From: Hippopus hippopus | Lineage: Eukaryota > Mollusca > Bivalvia > Cardiida > Cardiidae | Direction: 5' to 3' | Length of the DNA: 64,000 nucleotides | Assembly (NCBI GenBank): GCA_946811185.2 | Contig: OX328101.1 | Location: 26,582,122 to 26,646,121, forward strand | Part shown: piece by piece, positions 52,468 through 64,000 of the stretch | Position numbering within the stretch: the stretch's first letter is position 1 | Layout: each line of letters starts with the position of its first letter | Program-made: the position numbers and the translations under genes | The notes under the pieces: generated by a model | Told to the model about the DNA's origin: nothing | Seen by the model: the letters and a program-made list of their open reading frames with translations, nothing else | Databases searched by the model: none

Positions 52468-52990
52468 GGAGAGGTCATCAGACCTCTCCAACAGTGGTGA
52501 GTTTAAAAGGCAGACTGCCACAGAATTTGCTGTCTAAATCCATTTTTCTTACGAAATTGTACTGATACACAGTCTGTTTCGTCATGGTTTTGTAAATAAA
52601 GCGAAATCAAAAAACCGAAACAGGAAATTGACGTGGTTTATTTTTATGTGACGAATTTCAGAAAATATTTGTTATATTAATTTGCGATGGCTGCAAATTA
52701 CCTCTCAAATAATTGTAATTTTTCATTAAGCAAATAAATCTAAGCAGAAGAAAATATAAGAAGAATTTCGTTAAAAAAGAGAAAAAAGACCGCTGGACAA
52801 GATCATACGACTTGAAAACGCAACAAGAAGATCAAATAACCATCATGTAAAGCATATGAGGTTTCTATGCGGCGGCTTTTTTACTTGTTTGTTTAAATGT
52901 ACCAAAATATATTGAAATTAAAAGCCAATAAACTATTGGAAAAATGATGCTGACCTCTCCTGGCTTCTTTTGTAAAGAAGCCAACTTGTT
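52468..52990 (-). mobile_element. ACAAG-hairpin element (family G), about 520 bp
   Basis: It splits the repeat seen whole at 50735-50825. On the minus strand it starts AACAAGTTGGCTTCTTTACA, where GGCTTCTTT and AAAGAAGCC form a hairpin, followed by GGAGAGGTCAGCA. It ends with GACCTCTCC inside a second hairpin (GGAGAGGTC/GACCTCTCC). The layout is that of families C and D but without an internal tandem array. No target duplication is evident. Confidence 0.62.
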
Positions 52991-53204
52991 TCTAAAAATG
53001 TGATGTTTGCCAATAGTAATCAAAGGACTGAAAGTCCTGAAAAGCGGATTTGTTGAACTGTTTTAAAGGTGGGTATTTAGATTTTTCACATCTCACCAAA
53101 TTAAAAAACATATATATCACTGAAATTTATATGAAAAAACAATACAAATCATCAATAATTAAGAATCATAAAATTACAAAAAAATTTTTTTTTGATGGTG
53201 TTCC

Positions 53205-53285
53205 CTTAAAAGGCTATGTAGCCTCTTAAGGTATTTTTAGATTTCGCGCCAGAAATCAAAAAAGCATTGTGGGAACGTCAAGTGA
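53205..53285 (+). repeat. Dispersed repeat, copy 1
   Basis: GGCTATGTAGCCTCTTAAGG with TTTAGATTTCGCGCCA recurs at 56305-56375 (GGCTACATAGCCTCTTTGGT). Confidence 0.5.
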
Positions 53286-53658
53286 CTGGCACGTGACTAA
53301 TGACGCTTAAATTCCATAACATAACAAACATGTAATTATTTTCCATAATGTCTTCTTCGGACGCTATGTTTGAAGCTTTGTCTGTGTATTTCTGGTATGT
53401 AAATGAGCGAGTTGCTCATGTAAAAATAGAACGTGTTTCCTGTCGGTGTCGACCTGGGCCATAGTAAATCTTTAATTTCTCTTGTTGTCGGATGGTTTTC
53501 GACTACAGGGGTTTTATGAATGAAAATTAAAAGGCTTTGGGAGTATAAGGATGATTTTTTTGTATTTTTGTAAAATTTTCGTCCTAAAATCTGAAGGGCC
53601 ACCTTTAAGCTATGATTAGATGTAATGAAAGTTTTTAAAAAAATTATCACACATAATA

Positions 53659-55468
53659 CAGTGCTCCAGCTAGCGGGGAATAGAAGGGCGCTGCGCCCTG
53701 CCCCCTCTTGTAAGCGCCCTGCCTTTTTTCTGGACGCCCTGCCTTTTTTCTGGACACCCTGCCGTATATGAACGCCCCGGAGTGCCCTATGTTCAGTATT
53801 GTAACCTGTTATCTAAATTACGCCACGAGTCTGTTTAAGATCTCATTGATACCCGCCTCCGAGTAAACAATCCAATTTACAGCGTGTCACTAATCCCATC
53901 CAGGCAGCGAAGTGTGAAAAGATCGACCATGACTGTATAACAAAAGTTCGTAATTTATTCGTCAAAGTAGGCCTACACAAGTGCTGAGAACAATAGAGGC
54001 TATTAAACAGATTATCGTATCTTTAAGATTTCTGCCCTTATTTAACAATATTGGAGGCTGTTCAGCTTGTTATCAATCGCAATTTATTGTTTAAGTCGTA
54101 AAAAAAATTATGTCCGACGAAGATCGAGCTTATTTTCCTGTACCGAGTTACATGTACAAAGTTTAATCAAGGATTTGTGATTGATAAAATTCCCCTTGTT
54201 TGTAATGTGTTCTTTTCATAAGCAAAGTAACTTATTCTTAGATTTACCCCTGGTTTCAAAAATAACTAATAAAGTTATGTTAACGCTCAGGTAGAATTGA
54301 TGAGTCAGCAAATTAAACTGTCGTAAGTCGGAAAATGGTGCATTCATAAAGTAGACAATGAAGCATACCACAACTTGTTGTTGACTTACATTTTGTAGAA
54401 TGTATGTCAAAATGTCTAGAAATACCTTTCCAACACTTAAATTACAAGGAAAAAGGACCAATGCAAAAAGCACGAAAACCCATGACATAACGAATGTCAA
54501 TTTCACATCAACCCGATTAGAGACACTTCAAACTATCTTTCCAGTGTCAGTAATGAATTTAAATGGGAAATTCGCTTACTCAGCGCATAAAGCACAAAGA
54601 AGGAGCCAAAATCTCCTTATTTTTCACTGGGAAAAAGACTTGGATTGTTCTTTTATGAAATGAAAAAGATCGGGATAATGGGGGGGGTGGCGGGGCTTGC
54701 CTTACCAAACGGGAATATAGAAACAAGTGTAATGAAAGGAAGTATTTATGGAACATTTAATATTTATCCATGATGTTGAATGACATGCAAAGTCATAAGT
54801 TACTCAATAAACACCTGTTTCTGCCTCATGCCACCAACTCTACAGATTTAAAACCTTCAAAATTGAATACAAAGAAGTTTCAGAAAAAGGAAAGACACAG
54901 TTACATTGCAAGAAAGTGTTGAAAGTTTGTATTTGTTAGTTTTTGTAGCTTACTTGTCTTGCTTATCTGCAAAGCACTGATAAAAATGAAGTAATGTACT
55001 GTAATAGTATCAAGTCTGTAGTTGAATGACATGAGGCTTTAGGAGACATTGTGTGAAAAGGAGAAATGCTGGGAACCATTTGTTTTCAGAAATGGCTTTC
55101 AAATTGGGCAAGTCTGTTATCTGGTAAAGAGTTAAATGAGGGTTATAATATGAACTACATGTACTTGTAATGCTCCTGGACCTAGCTAAACCATTCAAGA
55201 AACTGAATTACTAATAATTGAAAATGGCTTTCTTGTTGAGATGAAGCTGAAATATTCATATAAGCCACTATAACAGAATGATTTTTGTTTTAAGAATCCC
55301 ATATTTTATATCAGATATTGCAAGAGAGACTGTAAATAAGGTCAAAATATATAAAATTTCTTTGAGGGAGCCCCCCCCCCCCCTTATCCCTGCTTGGCGC
55401 TTTACGCCTCAAAGTGCCCTTCTCAGCCCCACCACCCTGCCCTTTTTTTACCCTGGCTGGAGCACTGT
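53659..55468. mobile_element. 1.8-kb element with CAGTGCTCCAGC ends
   Basis: CAGTGCTCCAGC (about 53660) and GCTGGAGCACTG (to about 55468) are inverted. TAATA, extending to TAATACA, occurs at both edges, partly overlapping the ends. Near each end are CCCTGCC-rich sequences (GCGCCCTGCCTTTTTTCTGG repeated on the left; CACCACCCTGCCC on the right). hAT-type ends are likely. The small open frames inside show no transposase motif. Confidence 0.5.
55020..55136. mobile_element. Family A MITE remnant
   Basis: GACATTGTGTGAAAAGGAGA, a collapsed core and the end TCTGGTAAAGAGTTAA. It sits inside the 1.8-kb element. Confidence 0.5.
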
Positions 55469-55469
55469 A

Positions 55470-56690
55470 ATACATGTATAATATGTAAGTAATTAGTAGA
55501 GTAAGCAAGGACAATGGGGGTCAAAGTTGTTCTACCAAATGTGCTGTACAGCAACTTTTATTTTGCTACTTATGAGAGTGGTAATTTGGTGCAACAATTT
55601 GGCATGTTTTTATGATAGTATTATATTTCAGACTGTAAACACACGTAGGACTGTATATAGTGTTTCAAAAAAAGTGACGAGGAAGTCTTAGAGGTAATTA
55701 TGGCTCTATATACAAATCATGTTTTATTTATACTTGCTTATTTCGTCAGAATTCAAAGGTCTTTCTAAAACTTTAAAATTCATCCAAACATTTAACATTT
55801 TTTGCAGCAGAATGGTGTAGTGTAGCTGCATGTAAACATACTAGAAAGTAAAAACATGTTGAAATAAACCAAGATAGATTTATGTAAGTGAAACTTATTT
55901 GACAAATATATAGAACACTTCAGTTGTTGATGAGTAAGATTACAAAAACTGTACAAAATAGGACATTTTTTTTTTTTTTCCCTCAAGGACATTGATTATA
56001 TAATGATAATTCTGTAAAAACAAAGTGTTAAGGTCTACAACTGTCAATCAGTTTCAGTAATCATGGAAAAATTTGATCAAAGAGTACAAGATACTGCTAC
56101 TTACACATGTATTCAATATGAAATTTTTGTGCCTTCTTGTTGAACTCTTTACCAGAGGACAAAATTTTTTACTCTCCCCCCAAAAAAACTATTATTCAGA
56201 TTTTCATACTTTCACCAAACTCAAAAAGGACTTATCACTGAGTTATAGCTGGAAAATCATTAGTAAAGAAGAAAGATAAGATTTACAAAAAAAATTGGTA
56301 TTTACTTAATGGGCTACATAGCCTCTTTGGTATTATTAGATTTCATGCCACAGTTTTGGAAAGCCTTGTGGGAATGGTACATAATCAATAGCATGCACTG
56401 TCCACAAGGATTCATATTCAAATCAGTATCAAGACACTATACCTGATGTAACAAAAAAAAAAAACAGTGACCTACTGCTAAGGTACAATTCCATGATAAA
56501 ACACCCAAAATTGCATCATTTTACTTAATTTACTCGTATACTTTATATGAAAAGAAATATAAATCTGGTGATATTTATTGGCCTTTTACAAAAAAAAAAA
56601 TTGATTTGTGGCATAAAAACTAAACAGCTCCCTTTTTTGAGTAGTAACAAACAATTCAATAAATATGGCTCATATTATGTGGTTTGTATT
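55470..56690. other. No gene; repeat fragments
   Basis: Second copy of the 53205 repeat at 56305-56375, a family A start fragment near 56146 (CTCTTTACCAGAGGACAAAA), and several A or T runs. No exon supported. Confidence 0.4.
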
Positions 56691-56691
56691 G

Positions 56692-56830
56692 GTAAAGGGT
56701 GTAGAAAACATTCTGGAAGAAAAAAAGAAAAGAAATAGGCCTACTGATGTCTTGCTTTCCAACAATGTTTTCATAAGCCCTTTTACACAGAACTCATAAA
56801 ACATAGGGTTTATTGTGTGGTTGAGGGCTA
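56692..56830. mobile_element. Family A MITE, strongly decayed
   Basis: GGTAAAGGGTGTAGAAAACA, then CCAACAATGTTTTCATAAGC and a diverged end. Confidence 0.4.
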
Positions 56831-56984
56831 AAAAAAAGAAAAATCCTCAAAAATTCTCCCAATTTAACTATGTATGACACAAAATTCAAGGGTGAAATAA
56901 AGGCCTTATGGACAAACCATTATGCATTCTGAATACTGATTACATGAATCTGTAACAGTTCTGTTAAATAGCCTCCCAAGGCTG

Positions 56985-57062
56985 CGGTTGAACCAAGAAC
57001 TTTCAGGTCCTAAGGTAAATGCTCTACTATATTGCTTCAAAAGCTAGAGCTCTCTATAGCAA
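56985..57062 (-). repeat. tRNA-derived sequence on minus strand
   Basis: The reverse complement has TAGTAGAGCATTTACCTTAG (box A side) and CTTGGTTCAACCGCAG (box B). No tRNA fold with intact stems was found, so it is probably a SINE head. Confidence 0.45.
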
Positions 57063-57205
57063 GACAGTATGAGTATCCCCTTATACAAACACATGCTATA
57101 CATTTATACCAATCTGTGGGATATACCAGTATACAGCATATCCATGTCAGGTTTCCTTGGCATTTGACAACTGGATCTGGAGAAAATTTTGACTGGGGTT
57201 TATTT

Positions 57206-57390
57206 TAACACTTTACCAAACACTCCGTGTTAATAATCCTGAAGGAAATAGGAAAATGAATGCATTAAGGGACAAGGATAAAATTCTGGTAAGCAGTATT
57301 TTCTCCTGTTCCAACAGTGTTTTCAATCATATGTGTAAAATTCAGCTCATTTTGTATCAGTTGTCCGCAGATGCATTTAAAGTGCTTAAT
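57206..57390. mobile_element. Family A MITE, decayed
   Basis: TTAACACTTTACCAAACACT, core AAAATTCTGGTAAGCAGTAT, TGTCCGCAGATGCATTTAAA. Confidence 0.5.
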
Positions 57391-57539
57391 AATCATATGG
57401 GGCAGGAATGAATAATGAAATGTCATCTATTTGATTATCATTTTTGATTAAAAAACAAAAAGTAACTTACGCACAGATGGTGGACATAGACTAATCTGAA
57501 CAATCTTACAAAAATTAACTCCCCTTTAAATGTGGATCT

Positions 57540-57775
57540 GGGGTCCTGCATGGCTCACCAGTAAAGTGTGGGACTTGTTACCTGATGTTCTAGGTTCCAG
57601 CCTCACTGGAAGCTGCATGTTTTACTGTGGGAGTGTCCTTAGGCAAGACACTTTGAACAGAGCCCTAGCCTAGTACTGCTGAAACCTAGACATACATAAA
57701 TAAGCTAGTTGTAGCAGTTATATGACTGAAATAATGTTGAAAGCAACATTAAACACCATTCAATTAGTCAATATG
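57540..57775 (+). mobile_element. tRNA-derived SINE
   Basis: GGCTCACCAGTAAAG (box A-like) and TAGGTTCCAGCCTCACTGG (box B-like) start it. GTGTCCTTAGGCAAGACACT in the middle resembles a central domain shared by several metazoan SINE families (from memory). The 3' part has TGTTGAAAGCAACATTAAAC. Plus strand, non-autonomous. Confidence 0.6.
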
Positions 57776-59440
57776 GATCTAAAATTGGCCTGCAAGGGTA
57801 ATCTTTATCTAACATTTCTGTCAGCCTCACAAAATGTAGCTCTTAAGTTTTTAAAAACTGGTAGACCAACAGATTTTTCATTTTTTTCATTCTTACTAAA
57901 GTCATTTTTCCCTGTTCCATAACACCATAAAGGGTACAAAGTGTTTTAACTAAGGTAAGTGTGGCTATATTATCCCATTTTGAAGGATGTTCAGAAAAAC
58001 TTTTCACACAACTTATCCAATTGGCTGAGCTTTATTTAGCTACACTAAAAATCAAGGGTTTTCAGGAGAACTAGTGAAGGTGGTGTTGGTCTTAGATTAT
58101 GCAGTAAGTCAGATTGAAAATATTAACAGCTCACCCAAGGGTTTGTAAACATGTGAGCTTAAACAGATATACTAAACATGATGACTATATTTTTCTTTTC
58201 CATAGCATTTAAAGCATTTCTAAAATCATCATTATGCAAGACTATTTTGAAATATTGAAACTTCTGTACTCAGACATCAATTAAGGTTTTGATTTTTAAA
58301 ACAGCATTTTACAAATCTACTCAGACTATAAACACGACACTTTCTAAACTTTTATATAGTGGATATAATCATATAGACTGCAAACAGTTCAAATCTAAAA
58401 TATTATGCCTATAGAAATGGAATTTTACTATGCTAGGCTGTCTGATCTTTAATCTACTTTTGCTACATTACAAACAAACTGTCCTCATTCTGAGGTATAA
58501 AGTATGTATTGTTTTGAAACTAGTATGGGTTAGTTTAAAAAAAAAAAAAACACAGAAGTCTTCTATGAAAAATAGAAACATTGGTATTTTGTATGCAATT
58601 TCTTACTGAAAGTACCTTGTCCTTTCCATGACTGTAACACCTAGAAATCCCTTCAAGGGTTCCTCCTAATTACTGCACAACTTGAAACTACATGTATTAA
58701 TTTCAAAATGAAATACAAAATCAAACTAGAAATAATATTTGATTGTTCAGATACAATGATTTCTTCTTTCCTTTGAAAAGAATGTTCTTGGTTTTATTCC
58801 TGAACTTAAGAATGTTATGTAATACTCTGAAAGGTGAAAACTGAATGGTGTGTTCAGTATTTTCTAAGATTTAGGCCATGTGTAATTCATAAATATTGAA
58901 TGTACCTTCCTTCTGATACATAAATGAAAATTTACCTTTAATCATCATAAAGACACAAGTCAAGAAAATAATGATTTCACAAAAGTAAGGTCAACTCATG
59001 CAGTGCCACAAAACATGAAATTGGTTGTAACTACCTTCAAGAGTAATTTGATACTGATTTCTGGTGATTACAATAGTTTCAGCACTGTTTCAGTATTACA
59101 GTAACAAGTCCTTTGTGTATCTCTCTGGTTTTACTAGGGCTAGGCTGGTTCTCTGCAGTGTCTTTTCTATAGGCACTCCTACAAAATCCTGGCACCTAGG
59201 TGAGGATAAAACCCAGGGTAATCCATCCTACACCTTCACCAATTAACCACAGTCTCAAAGTACTTCACTAAATAAATGAATAATATTATGTAATTTCACC
59301 ACTATTTTGGTGCAACTAAAATTTGGGCCATGTAGATTCCAGGTCAGACCTCATATTATGTGCAGTCTGACCTTAGATTATAATACAGTTTCAAAAAAAA
59401 AAAAACTGGTGTTACACTTAACTATAAAAATGGACTAATA
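57776..59440. other. No recognisable feature
   Basis: A+T-rich, no long frame, no element ends. GGCTGTCTGATCTTTAATCT near 58436 may be a family B scrap. Confidence 0.35.
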
Positions 59441-59444
59441 CTTA

Positions 59445-59800
59445 AAGGCCCAGTAAAGGCTAAAATATCAAAGCAGCTGTCATAATACATTTAAATTTAC
59501 ATCATACCATTTTAAAGTATGGAAAATATTGTGGAGATGACAGTTTGTTATCGTGTGGTCAGGCCATATGTTAGATGCTGGCAGAAAAAAGCAATTTTAA
59601 AATCAGGCAAAAAGTAATCAAAAGACACAGCTACCTGGCAGGTTTTAACCTAGATTTGAAATTAATTTCTCTGTCGGTGACTAACACTTGGACCGACCGT
59701 ACAATGACAGATTGTCATCTTCATGATAATTTCCATACTTTTAAATGGTATGATATAAATTGAAATGCATTTAAAAACCCGCTTTGCTTATATTTTGCCT
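59445..59800. mobile_element. Inverted-repeat element of about 350 bp
   Basis: ATCATACCATTTTAAAGTAT (about 59502) pairs with ATACTTTTAAATGGTATGAT (about 59737), and pairing extends to GATGACAGT/ATTGTCATCTTC. The outer ends are diffuse (GGCCCAGTAAAGGC). Confidence 0.55.
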
Positions 59801-60435
59801 TTATTGTTACTTTGATAGTTCCAGGTTCATTTTGTGAGTATCACATAAAACACAACAGACCTAAATGTAATTTTCAAACTCAGACCACATTCTAGGGTCT
59901 ATTTCTATTCAGTCAAAAAAATGCAGGTGTGAATAAGCACAATGTAAAAAGTGGACTTTAGTCTCACATATATTGAAAGATACAGTTATAGTATGATGGG
60001 AGTTTGAAATTTTGTCTGATAATGTAAGTTTTCTTCAAACATAATTATCTAGATTTCTTTTTGAAGTTTTGAGCTATGTCTTTGTGACTTTGACAGTCAT
60101 ACATGTACTACATAATTGAGCCATTGCAGGGACATGTGCAGAAAAAAAAAACTGATGTAGCATTATGAGATACTTGAAATTCAATATTAACACTGGTAAA
60201 AAGGCAATTCATTACAGTCCAATGCAGTTTTGGGTGAATCCATTTTCATTGTCCAAAGACAAGAATTAAAATCATCACTCATAACCTGGCAGAACATAGT
60301 CCAGAATTTTTTTTGATATGTGTAAATTCCCGCCCTGGATTCCCTCCCTGGGTACAGGTCAAGGTACTATAGCAGCCAGAATGGATCAAGATACACTAAG
60401 TGTGACAAGTTGCCAAGCAAAGTAAAAATTGACTT
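59801..60435. other. No recognisable feature
   Basis: Non-coding, A+T-rich, no repeat end seen. Confidence 0.35.
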
Positions 60436-60439
60436 TTAC

Positions 60440-60632
60440 CTAACCAAAAATGAAACTTTCAAGTCGCTAGTAAAAATCCAAATATTGCTATTTCAAAGTT
60501 ATTTTTTGGGGAAAAATACCCCCATACCAAGCGGTATCTAGATCCAAGATCAGACTGCACCTTCTGTGCAATCTGATCCTGATCTACATTGTCTGCAAAA
60601 TGGCCTTAAGTAGCACTTAGCAGGTTAAAGGA
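60440..60632. mobile_element. Family B MITE, opposite orientation
   Basis: CCAAATATTGCTATTTCAAA, then the core GATCAGACTGCACCTTCTGT and the end TAGCACTTAGCAGGTTAAAG. Confidence 0.62.
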
Positions 60633-61550
60633 ATTAGGTCCCCCTATAAAACTTTAAAAATTACAGACATACTTCCATTCTAAAGTTTGAATTACATGTA
60701 CTAGCTGTTTACATGAAGCACAGTGTCTAATTTGGGTTGAGCAGCAGTTCATCATAAAAAAATTACTTTATTGAATAAAGTGTAAATATTCAAAAGTTGC
60801 TCTGTACATGTACTTCAAATTCCAAGCATCAAAAATATATCAGGGAATTTAAATCTACATGTCCAAACAGTAAGATGTATAGATGCATTCCTGTGGACTC
60901 TTTATCATAAATCTATCTGCAAATTCTGCATTCCTCATCTTAATTATTCTGTTGCATGAAAGGTAAAAAAATTAAGATTCAAGCGTATTAGACGGCCTTT
61001 TACACCTTGATGACAAATGCAAGTCTCTGGAGCTAAAGGTCCAGGATAACAGGCTAAGTTTGTGGATGTCTAGTTTACTGAGAAGGACACGATTTCCCAT
61101 AAAAAAAATCCTCAGTATAAATTCATGTCACGGGTTCGTACTTGATCGGGGCCGTTTGTAAACGAAGGTTTTCTTCATCTCCCTTCGCTAATTGGAGAGG
61201 AATCTTGGAAGCTTTTCCAATGCAATCTTGCATAAATCAAACATCAAATAAGTTTCTTTTAATAGACTGCATGATCTCCATTTCTTTAAAAGTGTAACAG
61301 AAATATTTCAAACAATTTGGAAATCCATCGATATACGAAGGGTGGTAACAAGGTGCCGAATCGACTTTATGGGTTATCGAAATGGTTTTAATTATTTACA
61401 GTCAAATTCTAGCTAGCTGTCTGAACAGTTACAGATATTTGATATAATGCATAGTTGAAAATGTAATTTTTAATGTTTAATTTCCTTGTTTATTTTGATA
61501 GTGGACGACACAAGTTGTGAATGAATATTTCTTGAATGAAAACGAGGGCA
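60633..61550. other. No recognisable feature
   Basis: Non-coding. The stretch from about 61130 is somewhat less A+T-rich. No exon supported. Confidence 0.35.
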
Positions 61551-61567
61551 GTCTGTGTAAAGGTGTC

Positions 61568-61690
61568 AGGAGAAATCGTCCCCTGGAGAAATCGTCTTGG
61601 GGACGATTTCTCCGGACAAATCGTCCCCACGGTACGAATTCTCCGGAGAAATCGTCCCCAAAAGAAACTTTGGAGATATCGTCCCCATTT
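61568..61690. repeat. Cluster of GGAGAAATCGTCCCC motifs, left
   Basis: Six or so copies of the 15-mer GGAGAAATCGTCCCC in alternating orientation, some with changes (GGAGATATCGTCCCC). A related cluster lies inverted at 63828-63962. The open frame through it is a by-product. Confidence 0.75.
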
Positions 61691-61859
61691 TATAAATTCA
61701 AATATATAGATGTTGGTTTTTTAGGAAATTCAATTTCAATTTTTTTTTCTTCAACAATTACACCGTGTACATTTGTCTTATTTCAGGTTGCATTTGATTA
61801 CACCTTCTTTGTTGTTTATATGGCAATTTTCACAGGTTTTTCACACTAACAGTTCGGTT

Positions 61860-62460
61860 TTTTTTTTCACACCTGCCACAGGTAGCCTACACCTGCTAGA
61901 TGGTTTAATTTTTGTGTTTGTTTGAATTTGGTATTGAACGAATTATAAAATATAAATGTTCACGAAGCAATTGCGTATTCGTTCTGTCATTTAATCCTTT
62001 TTTTTTTTAATTTGAATCCCTCTCTATCTCTCTCTCTCTGCATGTTCGGCATAGGTAAGTATTTTCAATCTTATATTGTTGTTTCCCGTCGAATCAGATC
62101 TCTCTCTCTCTCTCTCTCTCGATAGCTTGATAGTGTTATACTCTCTCTCTCACTCGGTACATTTCCACTTCATTTTCTTTGTCGCTCTCTCATTCTATCA
62201 CTTTTCATAGTATTATGAGAGGTCCAGTATTTTTTTTTAATTCAGGTAGTCGATCGTGACAAAGTTCATTGGTTCGATCCTGGAAAGAGTTCTTCAATGA
62301 GAGTATGAATCTTTGTAACGCAGCAACGACATATAACAGAGTGATATAAATGATAATTTGGCCATTGTGGAATGAATCTGATTTCATCGAAAATAAGGAT
62401 GAATTTGCAGAAGTGACGTGGATTCTATAAGTAGAATGTAAATTAACAAGAAGACATAGA
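61860..62460. repeat. CT microsatellites in non-coding sequence
   Basis: CT runs at about 62021-62040, 62099-62121 and 62141-62153. Nothing else recognised. Confidence 0.6.
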
Positions 62461-62472
62461 GGATCTTACATG

Positions 62473-62602
62473 AGTGTTTATGTATTATCATTTTTATTAA
62501 ACGAGTTGACTAAAATTGTATGACGCGAGCCTTGGCGAGCGTCAAATACATTTTAGTCAACGAGTTTGATAAAAATGATAATACATAAACACGAATGTGA
62601 GA
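62473..62602. mobile_element. Long hairpin with GAGCCTTGGCGAGCG-type centre
   Basis: GTGTTTATGTATTATCATTT and its inverted copy AAATGATAATACATAAACAC form arms of about 60 bp. CACATAAAAC just to the right and GTTTTATGTG near 63078 suggest an outer pair about 460 bp wide. Confidence 0.6.
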
Positions 62603-63253
62603 TTCTATTTATCACATAAAACGAATGACAGACAGAAAAATATCCCGCATCATCACCTTCAGCCTCTATACCGTTCACGGGTCCATGTTTACGTTGTAGC
62701 TTGGTTTCAAATGTGTACATACACAACTAGATAGTTCTGTGACATTTACACCAAAAGAAGAGTGAAATAGTTTATAGAGGGGTTAAGTCCACCTATTTCC
62801 GCAATAATATTGATTTTAAGAGACTTTCGCTGCATTTCTTGGTTTTTATCAAACATGAAAATCAAAAACTTATCAGGCGTATATGTCTTAACAACAGTGA
62901 CGTCAGTTTTCCCCAAAACGGCGTAACAGTACAAATTCCCGCACAAACTGTGGTTGGTTTCTCTCGCTTCACGCGCTCGTGACTGAAAACTGATCAGAAC
63001 CGGGACCCAAAAAACGATAATACACTAGTGTATTATCAAAAATAAGTAATGGATTTAATACATAGCCGGAGGAGGTTTTATGTGATAAAACACTATATCT
63101 AATGTTTATATATTATTTCATTACAATATGAGTAGTACTGATAGAGACATAAAATTATAAGATAGCACTCAACAATTGGAATAATGAGAATAAAACAGTA
63201 AATTAAAAGGGAATTGTTGAAGAAGTTATACAATCACTTTGTAATACGATTTA

Positions 63254-63450
63254 ACTTTTAACCACACAATTCCGAGTTTTAACGACCCTGAAGAAGAAAG
63301 CTTTCTGAAAACATTAGTAGAAAAGTAGAAAATGCTGCTAACCAGCATTTTCTCCTTTTCCCATATTTTTTTCTAAACTGTCTAAAGAAAAATTGTCATC
63401 TGCAACTGCTTTCAATTTGGACCAGTCTAACATTTTATTGTTTGGTATAA
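63254..63450. mobile_element. Family A MITE
   Basis: TTTTAACCACACAATTCCGA, core GAAAATGCTGCTAACCAGCA, end TTGTTTGGTATAAA. Confidence 0.65.
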
Positions 63451-63534
63451 ATATTCACTTTTGCAAAACCAAAGGCATTCTAAAGTGAGATACGTAATGT
63501 GGTTCAAATTCTGGAACGTATCTTTGATACGAGA

Positions 63535-63655
63535 GAAAAAAATTATTCGAAAAGGATCAAATGCTGCTCACCAACATTCTCAGCTTTTCTCACAATGTTT
63601 TCCAAAATACTCTTTCTCGAGGCTGTTGAACAGGGGTGTTAGGTAAAAGTTTAAA
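63535..63655. mobile_element. Family A MITE remnant
   Basis: AAAAGGATCAAATGCTGCTC, ACCAACATTCTCAGCTTTTC, CACAATGTTTTCC; ends decayed. Confidence 0.45.
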
Positions 63656-63827
63656 TTCTTCAACGTGTCGATGAGTTTGTTAAACATTTAAGAAGTTTCT
63701 GTAATAAATCACTTGGTTTATCTTACAACACGACAAAGGCTGTTTAAGCAACATATACAGGAGAAATAGCTCTCTGTCTCCAGGCCGTTAAAAGTCAAGT
63801 TACACAAGAATATATATAAAATTTGAA

Positions 63828-63972
63828 ATGGGGACGATTTCTCCAAAATTCAATTTGGGGACGATTTCTCTGGAGAAATCGTACCCAGAGGATGATTTCT
63901 CCGGAGAATTCGTCTCCAAGCGTTTTGGGGACGATTTCTCCAGGGGACGATTTCTCCAGCATTCTGTGTAAA
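63828..63972. repeat. Cluster of GGAGAAATCGTCCCC motifs, right
   Basis: Seven or so copies, mostly read as GGGGACGATTTCTCC, in an order matching the left cluster when inverted: outer part GGAGAAATCGTCCCCTGGAG on both sides, inner part CCCATTT next to AAATT. Confidence 0.75.
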
Positions 63973-64000
63973 CTGTGTTCATACGCATATGGCAATATTA

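Noticed and set aside
1..64000. Retrotransposon or virus-derived genes
   Set aside because: I saw no reverse transcriptase, integrase, gag or capsid motif in any frame supplied or read.

Overview
This is a 64 kb piece of an A+T-rich animal nuclear genome with intron-split genes. The repeat content (elements beginning ACAAG plus a short hairpin and carrying 140-170 bp internal tandem repeats, and hairpin MITEs flanked by TTAA) looks like a bivalve mollusc, probably a heterodont clam; that assignment is inference. There is no bacterial operon, CRISPR array or functional tRNA/rRNA gene.

Ordinary genes are few and all lie on the minus strand. Two tandem paralogues of an ENPP4/ENPP5-type ectonucleotide pyrophosphatase/phosphodiesterase lie about 27.5 kb apart: gene A at 6796-13844 and gene B at 41386-49481. 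Each has four coding exons, all introns are in phase 1, exon 2 is the same length, every metal-binding and catalytic residue is present, and each ends in a membrane anchor with a short cytoplasmic tail. At the left edge (911-1117) is what looks like the first exon of an acid ceramidase / NAAA-type amidohydrolase gene that runs out of the window.

Most of the rest is mobile DNA. 1.6-2.9 kb: a frameshifted mariner (D,D34D). 14.75-23.87 kb: two inverted copies of a 3.7 kb element bounded by TTAA, each with a THAP-domain ORF at one end and a short acidic ORF at the other, which I call Kolobok-like. Both copies carry the same nested MITEs and surround a 1.65 kb spacer containing another MITE. 26.5-46.2 kb: nested Helentron-like (HINE/pearl-like) elements with tandem-repeat cores. 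36.6-37.6 kb: a second degenerate mariner-like element. 46-48.6 kb: a chain of TTAA MITEs in or near intron 1 of ENPP gene B. 50.7-55.5 kb: several terminal-inverted-repeat elements. 61.5-64 kb: a region bounded by inverted clusters of the motif GGAGAAATCGTCCCC.

The least expected signal is three tiny insertions of 20, 24 and 32 bp (at 49960, 2046 and 1596). All start AGG and end GATCCCTG, and each is flanked by a perfect 8-bp direct repeat, like hAT-type transposons shrunk to almost nothing but their ends. One of them disrupts the mariner transposase frame.
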